64,000 bases of DNA from a bacterium (GTDB lineage: Bacteria; Bacillota; Clostridia; Lachnospirales; Lachnospiraceae). The notes under the pieces were generated by a model that was not told the DNA's origin, ran no database searches, and saw nothing but the letters and a program-made list of their open reading frames with translations. The position numbers and the translations under genes were made by a program. The DNA is taken from contig JAMPGX010000017.1 of assembly GCA_023663725.1 (NCBI GenBank), positions 21,189 through 85,188 of the forward strand, in the 5' to 3' direction. Below, piece by piece: positions 38,867-47,823 of the stretch (position 1 is the stretch's first letter; every line of letters starts with the position of its first letter).

Positions 38867-40057
38867 TTAATCCAGCGTTTCTCCGCTTCGATACCTGGAC
38901 ACGATGCTTTGAATTCTCTCATTAGGATTCAGCAGATCACTGATGGAGGAATCGTGGTTCAAGGTATCAATAATATAGGCGATATATTTGCTCATGTCAC
39001 AGTTGATATACCATTCTCTCTCCAGAAGCTCCGGAGTCTGGTAGATCAGATTGGTAGTCAGAATCCTGGTGAACAAACCGCTCTGATAGGCATTGTCGAA
39101 TTTGTCCAGACCGTCGGTAAACAGGCCGAAGGTCGAGAAGACAAATATCTTTTCCGCCTTGCGCTGCTTCAGAGCAGCGGCAGTCTCCAGGATGCTGTCA
39201 CCGGAGGATATCATATCATCGATAATTATGACGTCCTTACCCTCCACACTGGAGCCCAGAAACTCATGGGCTATGATGGGATTGCGTCCATTTTCAATGC
39301 GGGTATAATCACGGCGCTTGTAGAACATGCCCATGTCCAATCCCAACACGTTGGCAATATAGATCGCGCGCTTCATACCGCCCTCGTCGGGGCTGATGAC
39401 CATCATGTGTCCGCTGTCGATCTGAAGATTTCTCTCATGGTGAAGCAGCCCCTTGATAAACTGATAAGCGGGCTGTACCGTCTCAAAGCCATGCAGGGGA
39501 ATAGCGTTCTGCACCCGGGGATCGTGAGCGTCGAAGGTGATGATATTGTCCACGCCCATACCTACCAGTTCCTGCAGGGCCAGAGCGCAATCCAGAGATT
39601 CACGGGTTGTTCTCTTGTGCTGGCGGCTCTCATACAGATAGGGCATGATCACCGTAATTCGGCGAGCCTTACCGCCCACAGCGGCAATGATGCGCTTGAG
39701 ATCCTGATAGTGATCGTCGGGGGACATGCGGTTCACATTGCCGCAGAGAGAATAGGTCAGGCTGTAATTACAGACATCCACCAACAGATATAGATCGCAG
39801 CCTCTGACAGATTCCAGAATCACCCCCTTGGCTTCGCCTGAACCGAAGCGGGGAACCTTGGCGCTCAGCAGATAGGAGCTTCTCTGATAGCCGGAGAAGG
39901 CCAGAGAATCCTTATGCTCATTCTCACGTTCCGTTCTCCAGCGGACCAGATACTTGTCCACTTGATCGCCCAGCACCCGACAACCCTCCAGAGCGATGAT
40001 TCCCAGAGAGCCTACGGGAATAGTTTCCAGGTTGCGCTTCTCCTCACGATTTGGCAT
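38867..40057 (-). CDS. prs: Ribose-phosphate pyrophosphokinase (long form)
   Basis: A 396-residue PRPP synthetase making PRPP from ribose-5-phosphate and ATP, for nucleotides, His, Trp and NAD. It shows the PRPP-binding loop VIIIDDMISSGDSILETAAAL, the ATP-site MPYLYESRQHKRTTRESLDC and FDAHDPRVQNAI. It is about 75 residues longer than the usual 315-320: extra N-terminal part and inserts (GDQVDKYLVRWR; ERIENGRNPIIAHEFLGS), as in a clostridial subgroup. It overlaps the upstream loader gene by 14 bp. Confidence 0.93.
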   Translation of the reverse strand: MPNREEKRNLETIPVGSLGIIALEGCRVLGDQVDKYLVRWRTERENEHKDSLAFSGYQRSSYLLSAKVPRFGSGEAKGVILESVRGCDLYLLVDVCNYSLTYSLCGNVNRMSPDDHYQDLKRIIAAVGGKARRITVIMPYLYESRQHKRTTRESLDCALALQELVGMGVDNIITFDAHDPRVQNAIPLHGFETVQPAYQFIKGLLHHERNLQIDSGHMMVISPDEGGMKRAIYIANVLGLDMGMFYKRRDYTRIENGRNPIIAHEFLGSSVEGKDVIIIDDMISSGDSILETAAALKQRKAEKIFVFSTFGLFTDGLDKFDNAYQSGLFTRILTTNLIYQTPELLEREWYINCDMSKYIAYIIDTLNHDSSISDLLNPNERIQSIVSRYRSGETLD

Positions 40058-41015
40058 TAATTCTCCTCCTGTACATTCGTATATCCGGACCTGTCAGCTT
40101 ACACAATGAATAATTGCTGGTGATACGGGAAAAGATACGGTCGGAGTAACGGTCCCGTATTTCCTCCAAATTCAAATTGGTGGATATGATTGTGGCCTTC
40201 TGCCGTAGATGTCGTTCATTGAGCAGAGAAAACAGCTGAGAGGTTACAAAGCTGTTAGTTACCTCCGTTCCCAGATCGTCAATGATCACCAGATCATTAT
40301 TGTAAATGTCTTTGCAGAAATTGTAAAGGGTTTCTTTTGCTTTTGCATCAAAACTATAGCGGGCAAGGTTTTCAAACAGTCCATTAGCGCTGAAGTAGAT
40401 TACAGCTAAGCCCTGTGACAATAGTTCCCTGGCGATACATCCGGACAAAAAGCTTTTACCTGTACCTACTGTACCATAAAATAGAAGATTTTGATAGCTA
40501 TTTTTGAAATTATCTACAAATTTATGACTGATTGAGACGGCGTTTTCAAAACGCTGCAGATCCTCCCCCTCGTAGTATGCGGTGGAAAGGGTATCGAAAT
40601 TCTCCCGGGAAAGCATCTCCTGGATTCCCGATTGCTCGTATAGCAGTGTGATCTCCTGTTGCCGGAAGCAGTGGCATTTCTCTCCTCCGATATAGCCAGT
40701 ATCCTGACAATCCGGACACTCGTAGGAGGGCTCCAGATAGTCCTCAGGGTATCCGGCCTGTGTCAGCAACGCTCTGCGTTGCTGCGCGTTCTGGGCCAGG
40801 CGTTGCTTCAGGTCGTCCAGTGCGCCGCTGTCTCCCTCCAGCAGAAGGCGCGCGTGGGCGACAGAGACAGCGCCCACGGAGGCCTCCAACTCCTGATATT
40901 GTGGCAGCAGCGCGTAGATCTGCTGGCGGCGCTGCATCAGCTGCCGCATATTGCGGGTTCGCTTTTCTTCATAACTGCGACTTATAGTGTCATATTGAGC
41001 TTTGGTCAAGGCCAT
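40044..41015 (-). CDS. DnaC/DnaI-like helicase loader ATPase
   Basis: A 323-residue AAA+ protein. An N-terminal helical region (about 1-95) and a zinc-finger-like YECPDCQDTGYIGGEKCHC (about 112-130, Cys-x2-Cys...Cys-x-Cys) precede the ATPase domain: Walker A YGTVGTGKSFLSG (about 185-197), Walker B LVIIDDLGTE and sensor-like IISTNLNLEEIRDRYSDRIFSRI. This matches the DnaI/DnaC/IstB group that loads DnaB. Gene order with a DnaD protein supports a replication-initiation role. Confidence 0.88.
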   Translation of the reverse strand: MALTKAQYDTISRSYEEKRTRNMRQLMQRRQQIYALLPQYQELEASVGAVSVAHARLLLEGDSGALDDLKQRLAQNAQQRRALLTQAGYPEDYLEPSYECPDCQDTGYIGGEKCHCFRQQEITLLYEQSGIQEMLSRENFDTLSTAYYEGEDLQRFENAVSISHKFVDNFKNSYQNLLFYGTVGTGKSFLSGCIARELLSQGLAVIYFSANGLFENLARYSFDAKAKETLYNFCKDIYNNDLVIIDDLGTEVTNSFVTSQLFSLLNERHLRQKATIISTNLNLEEIRDRYSDRIFSRITSNYSLCKLTGPDIRMYRRRINAKS

Positions 41016-41037
41016 AATGATTCTCCTGATTTTCAGA

Positions 41038-42057
41038 CTAATTGCTGATCAGCTCTCTCTCCAGCTCCTCAAAATCATAGGCATTCTGCTTGAACTGGTT
41101 GAATTTATTGCTGACGATGCCACTGCGGGAGGGAGTGCCCTTCTGCTTCTGATACTGCTCGTCCACTCGTTTGATATCGGCCTTGTGCTGGACATTCTCG
41201 CGATGCCAGCTGCTGAGTATGCCCTCGGCATACTCAAAGCGGTGCTTATCCACCGCCAGCACGGTGCGCTCGCAGGCCTCAAAGATAATATCCGTACTGA
41301 AGCCGTATTCTCGGGTCCAGCGATTGATGTATTCCAGCTCCTTGCTGGTCGGAGAGGTGGATTTGCCGAGCTCGTTCATGATCGCATAGACGGATTTGTC
41401 ATATTTGAGAGCGGCTTTCTGGGCCTGCTTGGGGGTGGAGATGCCCTGCTGCGCCCAGCTCACGGCTACCTTCTCCATATACCGGAAGTCCTTCTTGCCC
41501 AGATCCACACAATATTGAATCAGATAGTCGATCAGGTCGTCAGAGAAATGCAGCACATCCGACAGATACAGGATCGTCTTCATGTCCGATGCCGTCAGCG
41601 TTCTCCCCACATACACCTGAGCCACAAACAATAGCTGAGCAATATTGTCCTGCTCCTTGAAGCTGCGGAGACGATCCGCGCTGTATGAGGGCTTGGCATA
41701 GGGGTCCGTCTCAGGCGGCTGCAAGGCCGCGGCTGCTCCCTGCCCCGCACTGACTCCGGCAGGGCTCTGTTCGCACAGATGGATTCCCACCAGATTCTTG
41801 TCGTCATCATAATCCAGAGTCAGGAGCTTCTGCTTCTCCCAGTATATCAGAGCGCGCAGAACGTCCTTCTCCGTATGATTGAATTTGTCCGCTATATCAG
41901 ATACGCTGAAAGGCAGATTGGCATGTATCATGCGCAACAGATAAAGGTATATCTTCAATTGCGCGTCATTGGCATCTTTCATGTATTTATCGATAAACGA
42001 GTTGGAAACAGCAGTAGATTCAATATAATTGTCCTTATAAATTGTTAAACCAGCCAT
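41038..42057 (-). CDS. DnaD domain protein
   Basis: A 339-residue protein. The N-terminal winged-helix part (about 1-95: FIDKYMKDANDAQLKIYLYLLRMI, FSVSDIADKFNHTEKDVLRALIYWEKQKLL) resembles the DnaD N-domain. A spacer follows, then DnaB_2/DnaD domains (about 130-210 and 230-300, SKELEYINRWTREYGFSTDIIFEACERTV, YAEGILSSWHRENV with the YxxxI-x-W motif). DnaD-type proteins recruit the helicase loader at origins and restart forks. It is 22 bp upstream of the loader ATPase. Its promoter region carries DnaA-box-like sites. Confidence 0.88.
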   Translation of the reverse strand: MAGLTIYKDNYIESTAVSNSFIDKYMKDANDAQLKIYLYLLRMIHANLPFSVSDIADKFNHTEKDVLRALIYWEKQKLLTLDYDDDKNLVGIHLCEQSPAGVSAGQGAAAALQPPETDPYAKPSYSADRLRSFKEQDNIAQLLFVAQVYVGRTLTASDMKTILYLSDVLHFSDDLIDYLIQYCVDLGKKDFRYMEKVAVSWAQQGISTPKQAQKAALKYDKSVYAIMNELGKSTSPTSKELEYINRWTREYGFSTDIIFEACERTVLAVDKHRFEYAEGILSSWHRENVQHKADIKRVDEQYQKQKGTPSRSGIVSNKFNQFKQNAYDFEELERELISN

Positions 42058-42087
42058 AAAATCATCCCTTCAGTGTCAGTGGTTCAA

Positions 42088-42096
42088 AGTATAGCA
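42088..42096 (-). promoter_or_regulatory. Extended -10 promoter of the dnaD operon
   Basis: Minus strand TGCTATACT, an extended -10, about 31 bp before the dnaD ATG. The -35 region (T-rich) is poor, as is usual for extended -10 promoters. Confidence 0.5.
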
Positions 42097-42159
42097 CAGG
42101 AATGATAAAAAGAAAATAGGCACTTTGCAACAAAAATTTTGCCGGATTGGGAGGCTGCT

Positions 42160-42352
42160 TCTGGATAAAAAATGTGCCTTGGTTTGTGGAAACGGTGGAA
42201 ATGGTGGATAAAAAAGCAGGCGCAAGATATGAGGCCCGCTATTTGGGCGTTTTCAATGAGGCGGGGTTGGAAGGTTATCCACATCCAGAAACGAAATATC
42301 CACAATTTTTTTACTGCCCTGACAGCAAAAAAATTGTGGATATGGTGGATAA
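42160..42352. promoter_or_regulatory. Cluster of DnaA-box-like 9-mers
   Basis: One perfect box TTATCCACA (42275-42283, plus). Single-mismatch boxes: TTATCCAGA (42160-42168, minus), TTATCCACC (42203-42211, minus), ATATCCACA (42296-42304, plus), ATATCCACA (42335-42343, minus), TTATCCACC (42344-42352, minus). Six sites in 193 bp between murC and the dnaD promoter. Likely bound by DnaA; a regulatory or titration site is inferred. Confidence 0.6.
42296..42343 (-). terminator. Long perfect hairpin after murC containing two DnaA-like boxes
   Basis: ATATCCACAATTTTTTT (42296-42312) and its complement AAAAAAATTGTGGATAT (42327-42343) form a 17-bp perfect stem with a 14-nt loop. Read from murC it contains a T-run in the stem but is AT-rich, so it may act both as terminator and as paired protein sites. 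Confidence 0.55.
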
Positions 42353-43732
42353 TTATTTCCCCAGAAGAGATTCCCCGATTTTGTATACGTCTCCGGCTCC
42401 CATAGTTATCAACAGGTCATCCTTTATGCAATTTTTTCTGAGAAAATTTTCAGCCTCCTCGAATGAGGAGCAATAGTCGCATGCCCCGCCGAGCTTCTGG
42501 ATGGCCTCCTGCAGATCCCGGGAGCTGATTCCAAGAGTGTCCTTCTCGCGGGCCGCATAGATATCCGTCAGCACCACCCTGTCAGCCAGGGTCAGAGCCT
42601 GCGCGAACTGCGGCATAAATGCCTTGACTCGGCTGTAGGTATGGGGCTGGAAGACGCACCACAGGGTCTTGTGAGGATAATTTTGCGCTGCCTTCAAGGT
42701 TGCAGTAATTTCCGTGGGGTGATGTGCATAATCATCTATTATAGTGACGCCGTCCATATTGCCCTTGTACTCAAAGCGCCGATCGGTTCCGTGGAAGCTC
42801 TTTAATGCTGTCAGGATGATTTCGCGGTCGATGCTGAGCAGATCGGCAGTGGCTATGGCGGCCATGGCATTGCAGACATTGTGATCGCCGGGCACCGACA
42901 GGGTGACAGGCCACGGGGCGCCGTGGGGGACATGCAGCACAAAAGACACATTGCCCTCGGCGTCATAGGTGATGGAGTCGGCATAATAATCGCAGTCCTG
43001 GCTACGACCGTAGGTGATCGTTCGGCAGGGCAGAGCCTGGGTAAGCTCCCAGGCATCCCTGATCTCTCCGTTGATGATCAGTATGCCGTCTTCGGGCAAG
43101 AGCTCGGCAAATTTCCGGAAAGAGCGGCGGATGGCTGCCAGATCCTTAAAGAAGTCCGGATGATCCTCCTCCACATTCAGGATGACGCCAATCTTGGGAA
43201 AAAAGCTCAGAAAGCTGTTGGTGTACTCGTCAGCCTCGGTCAGAAAATAGCCGCTTTTTCCAACGCGCATATTTCCGCTGATGGACTTCAGGATGCCGCC
43301 GATAGACAGAGTGGGATCCGTGCCTGCCCTGAGCAGAATCTCCGCGAGCATGGAAGTGGTAGTGGTCTTGCCGTGGGTGCCGCTGACAGCGATGGGAAGT
43401 TCATAATTCTTCATGATCTGCCCCAGAAGCTGGGCCCTGGACAAGAAGGGGATGTTGCGCTGGCGAATGGCCATAAATTCCAGATTGTCCTCATGGACGG
43501 CGCTGGTCAACACCGCGCAGTCTATTGACTCCGGCACATGAGCTGCGTCTTCGCCGTAAGAGATTTGGATGCCCTGCCGCTCAAGCGCCTGAGTGATGGG
43601 GGAGGATCTCCAGTCCGAGCCGGACACAGTAAAGCCTGCCTGATGCAGGAGCTGCGCCAGACCGCTCATGCTGATGCCGCCGATACCAATAAAATAAACA
43701 GAAACCGGATGATTAAAATCTATCTGATACAT
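42353..43732 (-). CDS. murC: UDP-N-acetylmuramate--L-alanine ligase
   Basis: A 459-residue cytoplasmic ligase adding L-Ala to UDP-MurNAc in peptidoglycan synthesis. N-domain VYFIGIGGISMSGLAQLL, ATP loop AVSGTHGKTTTTSMLAEIL (about 110-128), EADEYTNSFL, the central HNVCNAMAAIATA and DDYAHHPTEI of the C-domain are all present. Normal length. GAGGAG is 12 nt before the ATG, rather far. Confidence 0.97.
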   Translation of the reverse strand: MYQIDFNHPVSVYFIGIGGISMSGLAQLLHQAGFTVSGSDWRSSPITQALERQGIQISYGEDAAHVPESIDCAVLTSAVHEDNLEFMAIRQRNIPFLSRAQLLGQIMKNYELPIAVSGTHGKTTTTSMLAEILLRAGTDPTLSIGGILKSISGNMRVGKSGYFLTEADEYTNSFLSFFPKIGVILNVEEDHPDFFKDLAAIRRSFRKFAELLPEDGILIINGEIRDAWELTQALPCRTITYGRSQDCDYYADSITYDAEGNVSFVLHVPHGAPWPVTLSVPGDHNVCNAMAAIATADLLSIDREIILTALKSFHGTDRRFEYKGNMDGVTIIDDYAHHPTEITATLKAAQNYPHKTLWCVFQPHTYSRVKAFMPQFAQALTLADRVVLTDIYAAREKDTLGISSRDLQEAIQKLGGACDYCSSFEEAENFLRKNCIKDDLLITMGAGDVYKIGESLLGK

Positions 43733-43782
43733 AGCAGTGCATAACTCCTCTTTTAAATTGTTCTACAATTATTATATTCCTT

Positions 43783-43811
43783 ATTATATACTTTGTGGGT
43801 AGAAAAAACAA
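43783..43811 (-). promoter_or_regulatory. Promoter of murC
   Basis: Minus strand TTGTTT, 17 bp, TATAAT, about 50 bp upstream of the start codon. Confidence 0.55.
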
Positions 43812-43889
43812 ATGTATTTTGATAAAGTACAATTTCTGTTAAAATTGAATAAAAATTTTACTAAAAACAACTTTTTTCTGTAAAAAACA

Positions 43890-43918
43890 TTCACAATTTA
43901 TATGAGATATGCTATAAT
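43890..43918 (+). promoter_or_regulatory. Sigma-A promoter of the second glgC-glgD pair
   Basis: TTCACA, 17 bp, TATAAT; 58 bp before the ATG at 43977. Confidence 0.7.
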
Positions 43919-43976
43919 ATGTACAAGACAAGGCGCAATTAAGCTTTGTTTATTATGCTAGATTGAGGTGATGGAC

Positions 43977-45248
43977 ATGATTAAGAAAGAGATGATAGCC
44001 ATGCTGCTGGCTGGGGGGCAGGGCAGCCGTCTGGGTGTTCTTACGGCCAAGGTAGCCAAGCCTGCTGTTGCGTTCGGCGGAAAATATCGGATTATCGATT
44101 TTCCCCTGAGCAATTGCATCAATTCGGGCGTGGATACGGTAGGTGTGCTGACCCAGTATCAGCCGTTGCGACTGAACACTCATATCGGGATCGGCATTCC
44201 CTGGGATCTTGACCGGAATATCGGCGGGGTCACAGTGCTTCCTCCCTATGAGAAGAGCACCAACAGCGAGTGGTATACGGGAACGGCCAACGCGATCTTT
44301 CAGAATCTGGACTATATGGAGAGCTTTAATCCGGAATATGTCCTGATCCTGTCCGGCGACCATATCTATAAGATGGATTATGAGGCAATGCTGGATTTCC
44401 ACAAGTCGAACAATGCGGAGGTGACGATTGCGGTTATGCCCGTCCCCATGGAGGACGCAAGCAGATTCGGCATCATGATCACCGACGAGAATCGAAGAAT
44501 CACTGACTTCGAGGAAAAACCAGAGCATCCCAGAAGCAATCTTGCCAGTATGGGCATATACATATTCAGCTGGAAGACGTTGAAGGAGTCGTTGCTGGCT
44601 ATGGCGGAGCAGCCTGCCCTGGATTTTGGCAAGCATGTGATTCCCTACTGTCGGGACAAGGGGGCGCCCCTGTATGCCTATGAGTTCAATGGCTACTGGA
44701 AGGACGTCGGTACCCTGTATTCTTACTGGGAAGCCAACATGGAGCTGATTGATATTGTGCCGGAGTTCAACCTGTATGAGGAATATTGGAAGATCTATAC
44801 CAAGAGTGAGATCCTGCCCCCCCAGTATATGTCGGAGGGCAGTGTGGTGGAGCGCTGTATTATCGGCGAGGGAACGGATGTCAGCGGCAAGGTGTACAAC
44901 TCTGTGATCGGCTGCGGTGTGACCATCGGGGAAGGCGCGGTGATTCGGGATTCGATTATCATGAACAATGTCGTCGTCGGCGCCGGATGTGAGATCTATA
45001 AGGCCATCATAGCGGAGAACGTGCAGATTGGCAATGGAGTGAAGCTGGGGGTAGGCGAGGAGGCGGAGAATGACACGGCGCCTCATATATACAATCACGG
45101 ACTGGTGACAGTGGGGGAGAAGAGCGTGATTCCCGAGGGCGTCAGCGTGGGCAAGAACACGGTGATTTCCGGAGTGACTACGCCACAGGACTATGAGAAC
45201 GCTTATCTGGAGAGCGGCAAGACTTTAATTAAAGCAGAGGAGAGATAA
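43977..45248 (+). CDS. glgC: Glucose-1-phosphate adenylyltransferase GlgC (second copy)
   Basis: A 423-residue paralogue of the enzyme at 1274-2482. It has [46 protein letters not shown] and [20 protein letters not shown], so catalysis should be intact. The C-terminal beta-helix ends with a slightly longer tail than copy one. It keeps the classical [10 protein letters not shown] motif, where copy one has [13 protein letters not shown] 43977 is chosen over GTG 43968 and ATG 43971 because GAGGTG is then correctly spaced. Confidence 0.95.
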   Translation: MIKKEMIAMLLAGGQGSRLGVLTAKVAKPAVAFGGKYRIIDFPLSNCINSGVDTVGVLTQYQPLRLNTHIGIGIPWDLDRNIGGVTVLPPYEKSTNSEWYTGTANAIFQNLDYMESFNPEYVLILSGDHIYKMDYEAMLDFHKSNNAEVTIAVMPVPMEDASRFGIMITDENRRITDFEEKPEHPRSNLASMGIYIFSWKTLKESLLAMAEQPALDFGKHVIPYCRDKGAPLYAYEFNGYWKDVGTLYSYWEANMELIDIVPEFNLYEEYWKIYTKSEILPPQYMSEGSVVERCIIGEGTDVSGKVYNSVIGCGVTIGEGAVIRDSIIMNNVVVGAGCEIYKAIIAENVQIGNGVKLGVGEEAENDTAPHIYNHGLVTVGEKSVIPEGVSVGKNTVISGVTTPQDYENAYLESGKTLIKAEER

Positions 45249-45250
45249 CA

Positions 45251-46369
45251 GTGAGAGCAATAGGAATCGTTTTGGCAGGCGGCAATAACCACCGAATGAA
45301 AGAGTTGTCGCAGAAGCGAGCCATCTGTGCCATGCCGATAGCCGGCAGCTATCGAAGCATTGATTTTACACTCAGCAATATGTCCAATTCCCATATTCAG
45401 AGAGTGGCGGTATTTACCCAGTACAATTCCCGAAGCCTGAATGAACATTTGAGTTCTTCCAAATGGTGGGATTTCGGACGTAAGCAAGGAGGCCTGTACG
45501 TCTTCACGCCGGCCGTGACCGTGAACAACAGCAATTGGTACAGAGGGACGGCGGACGCTATCGCTCAGAATCTGTCCTGGTTAAAGGACAGCCATGAGCC
45601 CTATGTGGTGATCGCCTCAGGCGACGGGGTGTACAAGATGGACTTCAACAAGCTGCTGGAGTACCACATCGACAAAAAAGCCGATATCACGGTGGTCTGT
45701 CGGGATATGGAGCCCGGCACAGAGATTGAGCGCTTTGGCACGATGAAGATGAACGAGGATTTCCGCGTCACAGAGTTTGAGGAGAAGCCGCTGCAGGCCA
45801 AGAGCAATACCATCTCCTGCGGAATCTATGTGATTCGTCGCCGCAACCTGATCGAGATGATTGAGAGGTGTATGGAGGAGGAGCGCTATGATTTTGTGCG
45901 GGATATTCTGATCCGCTACAAGGATATCAAGCGTATCTATGGCTATAAGATGAAGTCTTATTGGCGCAACATCGCGTCGGTGGAGGACTATTACGGGACA
46001 AACATGGATTTCCTGAAGCCCGAGGTGAGAGACTTCTTCTTCAAGCAGTATCCGGATATCTATTCCAAGGTGGACGACCTGCCGCCCGCGAAATATAATC
46101 CGGGCGCTCAGATACGCAACAGCCTGATCTCCAGCGGCTGCATCGTCAACGGCATCGTGGAGAACTCAGTGCTCTTCAAGAAGAGCTACATAGGGAACAA
46201 CTGCGTGATCAAGAATTCTGTGATCCTCAATGATGTCTATATCGGTGACAACAGCTATATTGAGAACTGCATTGTGGAGAGCCGTGACACGATTCGGAGT
46301 GGATCGCGCTTTGTAGGTGAGCATGGCGTAAAAATTGTTCTGGAGAAGAATGACAGGTATAACTTATAA
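45251..46369 (+). CDS. glgD: Glucose-1-phosphate adenylyltransferase subunit GlgD (second copy)
   Basis: A 372-residue GlgD-type subunit with a GTG start 2 bp after glgC and AGGAGA upstream. Its loop reads GIVLAGGNNHRMKELSQKRAICAMPIAGSYRSIDFTLSN: the GG and Arg remain but GxGxRL is altered to GGNNHRM. The sugar-binding region is FEEKPLQAKSNTISCGIYVI. The beta-helix C-terminus is present. It differs clearly from the first GlgD, which lost the loop entirely, so the two pairs are probably old paralogues. Confidence 0.92.
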   Translation: MRAIGIVLAGGNNHRMKELSQKRAICAMPIAGSYRSIDFTLSNMSNSHIQRVAVFTQYNSRSLNEHLSSSKWWDFGRKQGGLYVFTPAVTVNNSNWYRGTADAIAQNLSWLKDSHEPYVVIASGDGVYKMDFNKLLEYHIDKKADITVVCRDMEPGTEIERFGTMKMNEDFRVTEFEEKPLQAKSNTISCGIYVIRRRNLIEMIERCMEEERYDFVRDILIRYKDIKRIYGYKMKSYWRNIASVEDYYGTNMDFLKPEVRDFFFKQYPDIYSKVDDLPPAKYNPGAQIRNSLISSGCIVNGIVENSVLFKKSYIGNNCVIKNSVILNDVYIGDNSYIENCIVESRDTIRSGSRFVGEHGVKIVLEKNDRYNL

Positions 46370-46474
46370 AGCGCGCAGACCGGAATGTTCCGCATTTATC
46401 TTTTATGAACAGAATGAGCGCCAGGGCGCACAGGAAAAGTACATTAGGATCATTTAGCTAAGGAGGTTGGTTAT

Positions 46475-46753
46475 ATGCAGATTACAGATGTACGGGTTCG
46501 TAAGATAACAAAGGAAGGCAAGATGAAAGCCGTTGTGTCCATCACGCTGGATGATGAGTTCGTGGTGCACGATATCAAGGTGATTGAGGGCGAGAAGGGT
46601 ATGTTTATCGCCATGCCCAGCAAGAAGTCGGCTGACGGGGAGCATCGCGATATAGCGCATCCCATCAGTTCGTCGGCCAGGGAACGCATTCAGCGGACGA
46701 TTCTGGAGAGCTACCAGAAGGCGCTGGAGACTCCGGATGACAGCCCAGAGTAA
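46475..46753 (+). CDS. spoVG: Septation protein SpoVG
   Basis: A 92-residue nucleic-acid-binding regulator. The N-terminus [65 protein letters not shown] is the family hallmark. SpoVG influences sporulation septation and many other genes in Firmicutes. AAGGAGG precedes the ATG, and a strong terminator follows. Confidence 0.96.
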   Translation: MQITDVRVRKITKEGKMKAVVSITLDDEFVVHDIKVIEGEKGMFIAMPSKKSADGEHRDIAHPISSSARERIQRTILESYQKALETPDDSPE

Positions 46754-46850
46754 GCTCTTATTTCTGCGGGCAATGAGCCAAGTGCCGTGCTTGCACGAGC
46801 ATTTGGCGAATGCCGCGGGGTATTTGATTTGGAAAATATAATGTGCGAGA

Positions 46851-46884
46851 AGAGCTGCCGCAGCGCTGCGGCGGCTCTTTTTGA
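46851..46884 (+). terminator. Terminator after spoVG
   Basis: AGAGCTGCCGCAG (46851-46863) pairs with CTGCGGCGGCTCT (46866-46878) and is followed by TTTTT. Confidence 0.85.
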
Positions 46885-46984
46885 GCTATGTGGCATAGTC
46901 GCTGGCATTAATGGATATTTATATAATTTGAGCTTGAATTCAGGAACAGTTATGGAGTATCATTAGGATGCTGAGTAAATCGGC

Positions 46985-47180
46985 AAAGACAATCGTAAAC
47001 TAGCTTTTCTAGTACCGAATTGTGCATGTTGTATATTCCATAAGTAGGCTCTTGAAAAACGTCAGTGCTTAGTGAGGTCTGCCGAATTCATTCGGCACGA
47101 GCTTAGCACTGTTACGTTTTTCACGAAGCGAAAGCGTGCCTACGTTGGAGTATACAACGTGTACAATGACACTTGCATGG
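46985..47180. repeat. Dispersed palindromic intergenic element, copy B
   Basis: Outer arms ATTGTGCATGTTGTATATTC (47019 on) and GAGTATACAACGTGTACAAT (to 47167) are inverted repeats with a few mismatches. Inside are nested arms: GTAGGC/GCCTAC, GAAAAACGT/ACGTTTTTC, GTGCT/AGCAC and the central TGCCGA-ATTCA-TTCGGCA. It shares TAGTACCGAATTGTGCA with the copy at 63943 and, inverted, with copy A. Non-coding. Confidence 0.75.
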
Positions 47181-47219
47181 TTATTGGGTTTTATAATCGT
47201 ATAATAGATGGAGGAAACT

Positions 47220-47819
47220 ATGTATATTGTTGCAGGCCTGGGCAATCCAGGCAGAGAATATGAAAATACCAGACATAATGTCGGATTCTGTGTCATAGAT
47301 GAGCTTGCGAAGAAATACCAGATCGCCATGCTGGAGAGAAAGCACAGGGCAGTCATCGGCAGGGGGTATATCGACGGACAGAGGGTAATTCTGTTGAAGC
47401 CGCTCACCTATATGAATCTGAGCGGGGAGAGCATCCGAGAGGCGGTGAATTACTACAAGGTGGACGAGAGCTCTCAGCTGGTGGTCATTTCAGATGACAT
47501 CAGCCTGGATGTGGGTCAGCTGCGGATACGCAAAAAAGGCAGCGCGGGAGGCCATAACGGGCTCAAGAATATTATCGGGCAGCTCGGACATGAGAACTTC
47601 ATCCGCATCCGTATGGGCGTCAGCGATAAGCCGCAGGGATATGATCTGCGGGACTATGTGCTGGGCCATTTCACAGATGGGGAAAAAGAGGCGCTCAGGG
47701 AGTCCTGTGAAAAAGCGGCGGACGCCGTCCGCATGATTCTGCGGGGGGACGTGGACGGCGCCATGAACAGATACAATGCCAAAAAGAAAGTGCAACACGG
47801 GGAAAACATGGAGGAATGA
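47220..47819 (+). CDS. pth: Peptidyl-tRNA hydrolase
   Basis: A 199-residue enzyme that frees tRNA from stalled peptidyl-tRNA. N-terminal YIVAGLGNPGREYENTRHNVGF carries the catalytic His; KPLTYMNLSGE, SDDISLDVGQLRIRKKGSAGGHNGLKNI and FIRIRMGV follow. ATG 47220 is preferred to ATG 47208 because GGAGG lies between them. It is 4 bp from mfd, the spoVG-pth-mfd neighbourhood of Firmicutes. Confidence 0.96.
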   Translation: MYIVAGLGNPGREYENTRHNVGFCVIDELAKKYQIAMLERKHRAVIGRGYIDGQRVILLKPLTYMNLSGESIREAVNYYKVDESSQLVVISDDISLDVGQLRIRKKGSAGGHNGLKNIIGQLGHENFIRIRMGVSDKPQGYDLRDYVLGHFTDGEKEALRESCEKAADAVRMILRGDVDGAMNRYNAKKKVQHGENMEE

Positions 47820-47823
47820 CAGG

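Noticed and set aside
42160-42352. Chromosomal replication origin (oriC)
   Set aside because: The neighbours are murC and the loader genes, not dnaA, dnaN, rpmH or gyrase, and no long AT-rich unwinding region with trio-like repeats is seen. A non-origin DnaA site is the simpler reading.
42147-42476. 109-residue plus-strand frame next to murC
   Set aside because: It runs over the DnaA-like boxes and the 3' end of murC, has no ribosome site and no domain.
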